From Thermoleophilia bacterium (GTDB taxonomy: Bacteria; Actinomycetota; Thermoleophilia; UBA2241): DNA of 64,000 nucleotides. Under the pieces are notes generated by a model. The model did not search any database and had not been told where the DNA came from. It saw only the letters and a list, made by a program, of their open reading frames with translations. The position numbers and the translations under genes were made by a program. Shown here one piece after another: positions 61,294 to 64,000 of the stretch (position 1 is its first letter; every line of letters starts with the position of its first letter). Where the stretch lies: assembly GCA_041393415.1 (NCBI GenBank), contig JAWKKE010000001.1:248001-312000 (forward strand), given 5' to 3'.

Positions 61294-61819
61294 TCATACC
61301 AGCAGTCGTAATGCGAACTGCCATCCGGTGTGCGAATCATTACAAAACCACTCGTAACAGGGGACTTCGTCCACACATTTGACCGACTTCGCCGACTCGA
61401 TGCAGCCGACGAGATCGAGTCCGACGGTATGGTCACCGGCCGTGATCGTGACCGGAGCCTTGCCGTTGCCCTATCCTCGCACCTGCACGACAACAGGAGC
61501 GGAAGACGCAGCGAACTCACCCTCCACGTCTGTCGCCCGGAATGCAGTCTCCACGTTCTGCCAGTCGCCCTTCTTGTCTCTGAAGTGAACCGACTTCTGA
61601 CTCAGGACGAGTCTGGAGTGCCCGTTCGAGAGCAGGTAGGTCGTTGAATAGACCGTGCGCTTGGCCACGAGCTCGCACACCACGCTCGGCTCATCGGGAC
61701 TGCCTCGCCCGGGAGTCGATTCACTGGAGAGCGCGACTGCCCCCCCATGGCGAAAGTCAGAAACAAGCAAAGTAGGCCGACAACCCCCCCACACGACGTG
61801 CGCCCATTGCGTCCCCCAT
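61294..61819 (-). pseudogene. Rhs-like secreted protein N-terminus, broken by two homopolymer shifts and an amber
   Basis: From ATG 61819 a signal peptide (VVGLLCLFLTFAMGG) can be read only by changing frame at two seven-base G tracts (coding strand; plus strand C-runs 61784-61790 and 61740-61746). The mature part, ELVAKRTVYSTTYLLSNGHS, VHFRDKKGDWQNVE and SSAPVVVQVRG, resembles the region before the repeats of Rhs/YD-repeat proteins. A TAG (61473-61471) follows, then KAPVTITAGDHTVGLDLVG continues in the same frame before sequence identity is lost at 61294. No YD repeats remain. Most likely a pseudogene; phase variation at the G tracts is a less likely alternative. Confidence 0.5.
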
Positions 61820-62105
61820 GACGATGCTCGCGTTCCCTGCTGACTGAAGGAATCCCGGGGCGACCTCCCACCTCCCCCCGAATTCCCGGCGCACGCACAA
61901 GATCACACGCTACGATGCTGTGCAAGACCCTCGAAAACGTAGGTTCTGAGCCTACGCTCCACCTACGATTACGCAGGTTGGGCGTTCCAGACACGTTGAC
62001 AGTTGCCAACCGCGGTTCTCCCACCGCGCAATCACCTATGGGTGACTCGCGGATGGCGAACCGCGGCAACAGCAAAGGAAGAACCGGGCCGCGGACTGCT
62101 GCGGG
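61820..62105. other. Non-coding stretch between the Rhs remnant and the phosphatase gene
   Basis: About 290 bases without a supported gene. A small inverted repeat CGTAGG/CCTACG occurs near 61939-61957. Nothing else is recognised. Confidence 0.4.
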
Positions 62106-64000
62106 CTACACCCTCTGCCGGAACGCGATGATCTCGAGGTCGTCGCGCAAGTCGCAGGTGTGGTGCGCGACTGCTTCCCTCACCCGTTCGACGATCTCCT
62201 CGCAGCTCAGGTCGCCCGTGTCCGCAAGCGTTGCCAGCAGCCGATCTTCGCCGAAGCATTCACCCTGACAACGCGCCTCGGTCACACCGTCGGTGTAGAG
62301 GACCAGCACGGCGCCCCGCGGAACCGCGAACTGCATTTCCGTGTAGTCGCGCGAGAACGCCCCCAGCAGCGGGCCATACTCGGGCTCGACAAAACGCGCC
62401 GCACCGTCGCCGGCGAGCACCGGTGGCGGATGCCCGGCGCTCGCCGCCCGAGCGCGGCCGCGCGCAGTGTCCACGACAATGAGCAGAGCGCTGGCGAACC
62501 CTTCGTTGTCCAGCGCGAGCAGCATGCGATTTACATAACCGAGGATCTTGGCCGGAGACGTCGAGAGGAACGTGACGGCACGCACGGCGCTGCGGACGGT
62601 CTCGGCGAGACCAGCCGCCCGAACGCCCTTGCCCATGACGTCGCCGATGAGGATGCAGACGCGTCCGTCGTTGAGCTCGAAGACGTCGTGGAAGTCGCCG
62701 CCGACGAGATCCGGACGGCGCGCCGGTAGCGACAGCAGCGCGAGGTCGAGTCCCTCGATGGTCGGCAGCGGATGGAGGAAGTTCTGGCGCAGCATCAGCG
62801 CCACGCGATGCTCCGTCTCATAGCTGCGCGCGTTCTCGAGACCGACGGCGATCTCGGACGCCATGAGTTCGAACAGTGAGACGTCCTCCGGGCTGAAACC
62901 TCGTGGCCGGGGCCAGCCGATGCCGAGGACACCGACGGGGCGGCCGGTCTTGATGAGCGGGAGCACGGCGAACGACGCGACCCCGGCGCGCTCCGCCCAC
63001 GCCATCAGCCGCTCGTCGCACTCGCAATCGTCCCGGTTCGCGACCAGCAGCCGCTCGCCCGAGCGGTACACCTCCGCCAGCGGGTTCCACGGCGACGCAT
63101 CCGCCTTGGCGCGCACGTCACCCTCCGGAAGGCCCCGCACAACGACGACCCGCAGATTCCCTTCTTCGTCCGGCAGCGCCAGTCCCACGTGACTGACCTC
63201 GAGAAGCCGGTGAACGGCCTCGACGAGGCGCTCGGCGAGCTCCGTGACCTCGAGCGCCGAGGAGGCCGTCTTGGCCACCTCCGCAAGCAGACTCAGCCGG
63301 CGGGCCTGGCGTGCGCGCTCTTCCGCCAGCTTGGTCCGTTCCTCGAGCGCGGTGCGCAAGGCCTGCTCCGCCTGCTTGCGCTCCGAGATGTCCTCCACGA
63401 GCGCGATCATCCACTTGGGCGCGCCGCGCTCGTCGCGCGCGAGAGAGAGACTCTTGCGCACCCACACTACGTCGCCGAGCTTACGCACATACCGATTCTC
63501 GATCACGAAGTCGTTGATCTCTCCGGCGAGCATGCGCTGCAACTGCGCTCTGTTCTCCGCCGCGTCGTCCGGGTGGACGAGATCGGCGAAGACGCGTCCG
63601 AGCAGCTCGTCGAGGCTATAGCCGGTGATCGCGCAGAGCGCCGGGTTGGCATCGAGCACCCGCCCGTCGGCAGCGCTCAGTGAGAAGCCGATGGCGGCAT
63701 GGGCAAACGCTGCCCGATTCTTCGCCTCACTGTCGCGCAGCGCCTCGAACGCCAGGTGTTCCTCGGTCACGTTGGTGCCGACGGCGAGGATCTCGCTCAC
63801 ATCACCGTCCGCGCCGTAGATCGCGCGATTCGTCCACGCTACCCAGACCCGGTGGCCGTCCTTGCAGAGGTTCTCGTTCGTGTTGCGGGCGAAGAGCTCG
63901 GGACGCTCAACAATGTCGGCAACCAGCCTGGAGAGTTCGACGCCCGTCGTCTCCAGGTCTGGGACGAGCATGCCGACGTCCATGCCCACCGCTTCCTCGG
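62106..64000 (-). CDS. PAS-GAF-SpoIIE (PP2C-type) phosphatase, 5' end beyond right edge
   Basis: At least 630 residues; the frame stays open to base 64000 and the first visible PAS domain lacks its N-terminal half, so the gene continues outside. Order: PAS remainder (NLCKDGHRVWVAWTNRAIYG), second PAS (about 95-215; FAHAAIGFSLSAADGRVLDAN, GYSLDELLG), coiled linker, GAF (about 240-395) and SpoIIE phosphatase (about 415-627) with GGDFHDVFEL, GDVMGKG, SAGHPPPVL and YTDGVTEA. Such proteins dephosphorylate anti-sigma-factor antagonists in stress signalling. No membrane span is visible in the part present. Confidence 0.92.
   Translation of the reverse strand, partial: EEAVGMDVGMLVPDLETTGVELSRLVADIVERPELFARNTNENLCKDGHRVWVAWTNRAIYGADGDVSEILAVGTNVTEEHLAFEALRDSEAKNRAAFAHAAIGFSLSAADGRVLDANPALCAITGYSLDELLGRVFADLVHPDDAAENRAQLQRMLAGEINDFVIENRYVRKLGDVVWVRKSLSLARDERGAPKWMIALVEDISERKQAEQALRTALEERTKLAEERARQARRLSLLAEVAKTASSALEVTELAERLVEAVHRLLEVSHVGLALPDEEGNLRVVVVRGLPEGDVRAKADASPWNPLAEVYRSGERLLVANRDDCECDERLMAWAERAGVASFAVLPLIKTGRPVGVLGIGWPRPRGFSPEDVSLFELMASEIAVGLENARSYETEHRVALMLRQNFLHPLPTIEGLDLALLSLPARRPDLVGGDFHDVFELNDGRVCILIGDVMGKGVRAAGLAETVRSAVRAVTFLSTSPAKILGYVNRMLLALDNEGFASALLIVVDTARGRARAASAGHPPPVLAGDGAARFVEPEYGPLLGAFSRDYTEMQFAVPRGAVLVLYTDGVTEARCQGECFGEDRLLATLADTGDLSCEEIVERVREAVAHHTCDLRDDLEIIAFRQRV

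Noticed and set aside
61471..61473. A third pyrrolysine codon in the Rhs-like gene
   Set aside because: The gene also has two apparent frameshifts and no repeats, so a nonsense mutation in a pseudogene is the simpler view.

Overview
Organism. The window is GC-rich throughout, with gene architectures typical of Actinomycetota: GuaB3-type IMP dehydrogenase beside guaA, frequent GTG/TTG starts, ATGA/GTGA overlaps and a few leaderless-looking starts. The content (corrinoid methyltransferases, LutABC, an M-box with an NRAMP-related magnesium carrier) suggests a deep-branching, probably anaerobic or facultative actinobacterial lineage. There is no rRNA gene or other decisive marker, so this assignment is an inference.

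Main result. Positions 45032-50031 hold a compact methylamine operon in which the two methyltransferase genes, mtbB (dimethylamine) and mttB (trimethylamine), are each interrupted by one in-frame TAG exactly where their archaeal relatives carry pyrrolysine. Joined across the amber they give 471- and 489-residue proteins ending in TGA and TAA. Read naively they look like four broken genes. No pylTSBCD genes are visible here, so that machinery must lie elsewhere if the codons are decoded. A TetR regulator closes the block, and three near-identical palindromes (ACCCACC..GGTGG) sit in front of mtbB, in front of tetR and in front of the large transport-plus-histidine operon.

Layout. 1-4223 (minus): MttB-family methyltransferase, corrinoid protein, canonical urocanase hutU and a divergent histidine-ammonia-lyase-like gene running off the left edge. 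4353-6243: a divergent pair of IclR regulators with duplicated DNA-binding domains. 6401-8559 (plus): corrinoid protein plus another MttB-family protein. 8579-13973 (minus): oligopeptide-type ABC transporter. 14293-21158 (minus): two UroD-type methyltransferase/corrinoid pairs around a cupin regulator, a CobW-type GTPase, a His-rich partner and a TetR fused to a transposase zinc ribbon. 21295-26405 (plus): two HisC-like aminotransferases and lutABC. 26449-30101: aminotransferase, PucR regulator and a corrinoid-activation protein. 30155-44809 (minus): second ABC transporter, M20 peptidase, divergent urocanase, hutI, cyclodeaminase, ftcD, hutH and a third non-pyrrolysine MttB. 45032-50031: the pyrrolysine operon and its TetR. 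50151-59608: housekeeping genes (threonine aldolase, guaA, guaB3, sugar kinase) and a magnesium operon behind an M-box riboswitch. 59675-61819: a degraded, partly AT-rich pocket of small lipoproteins, a BNR-repeat remnant and an Rhs-like pseudogene. 62106-64000: a PAS/GAF/SpoIIE phosphatase cut by the right edge.

How it may work together (inference). Six corrinoid proteins, five MttB/MtbB-type and two UroD-type methyltransferases, one activation protein and two sets of histidine-degradation genes, joined by a shared operator, suggest a locus for N-methylated histidine compounds such as histidine betaine (hercynine) or a relative such as ergothioneine. Methyl groups would leave through corrinoid proteins; the ring would go through lyase, urocanase, HutI, FtcD and FchA to glutamate and one-carbon folate; trimethylamine or dimethylamine released by a lyase would be consumed by the pyrrolysine enzymes. 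The gene identities are well supported; the substrate is not known.
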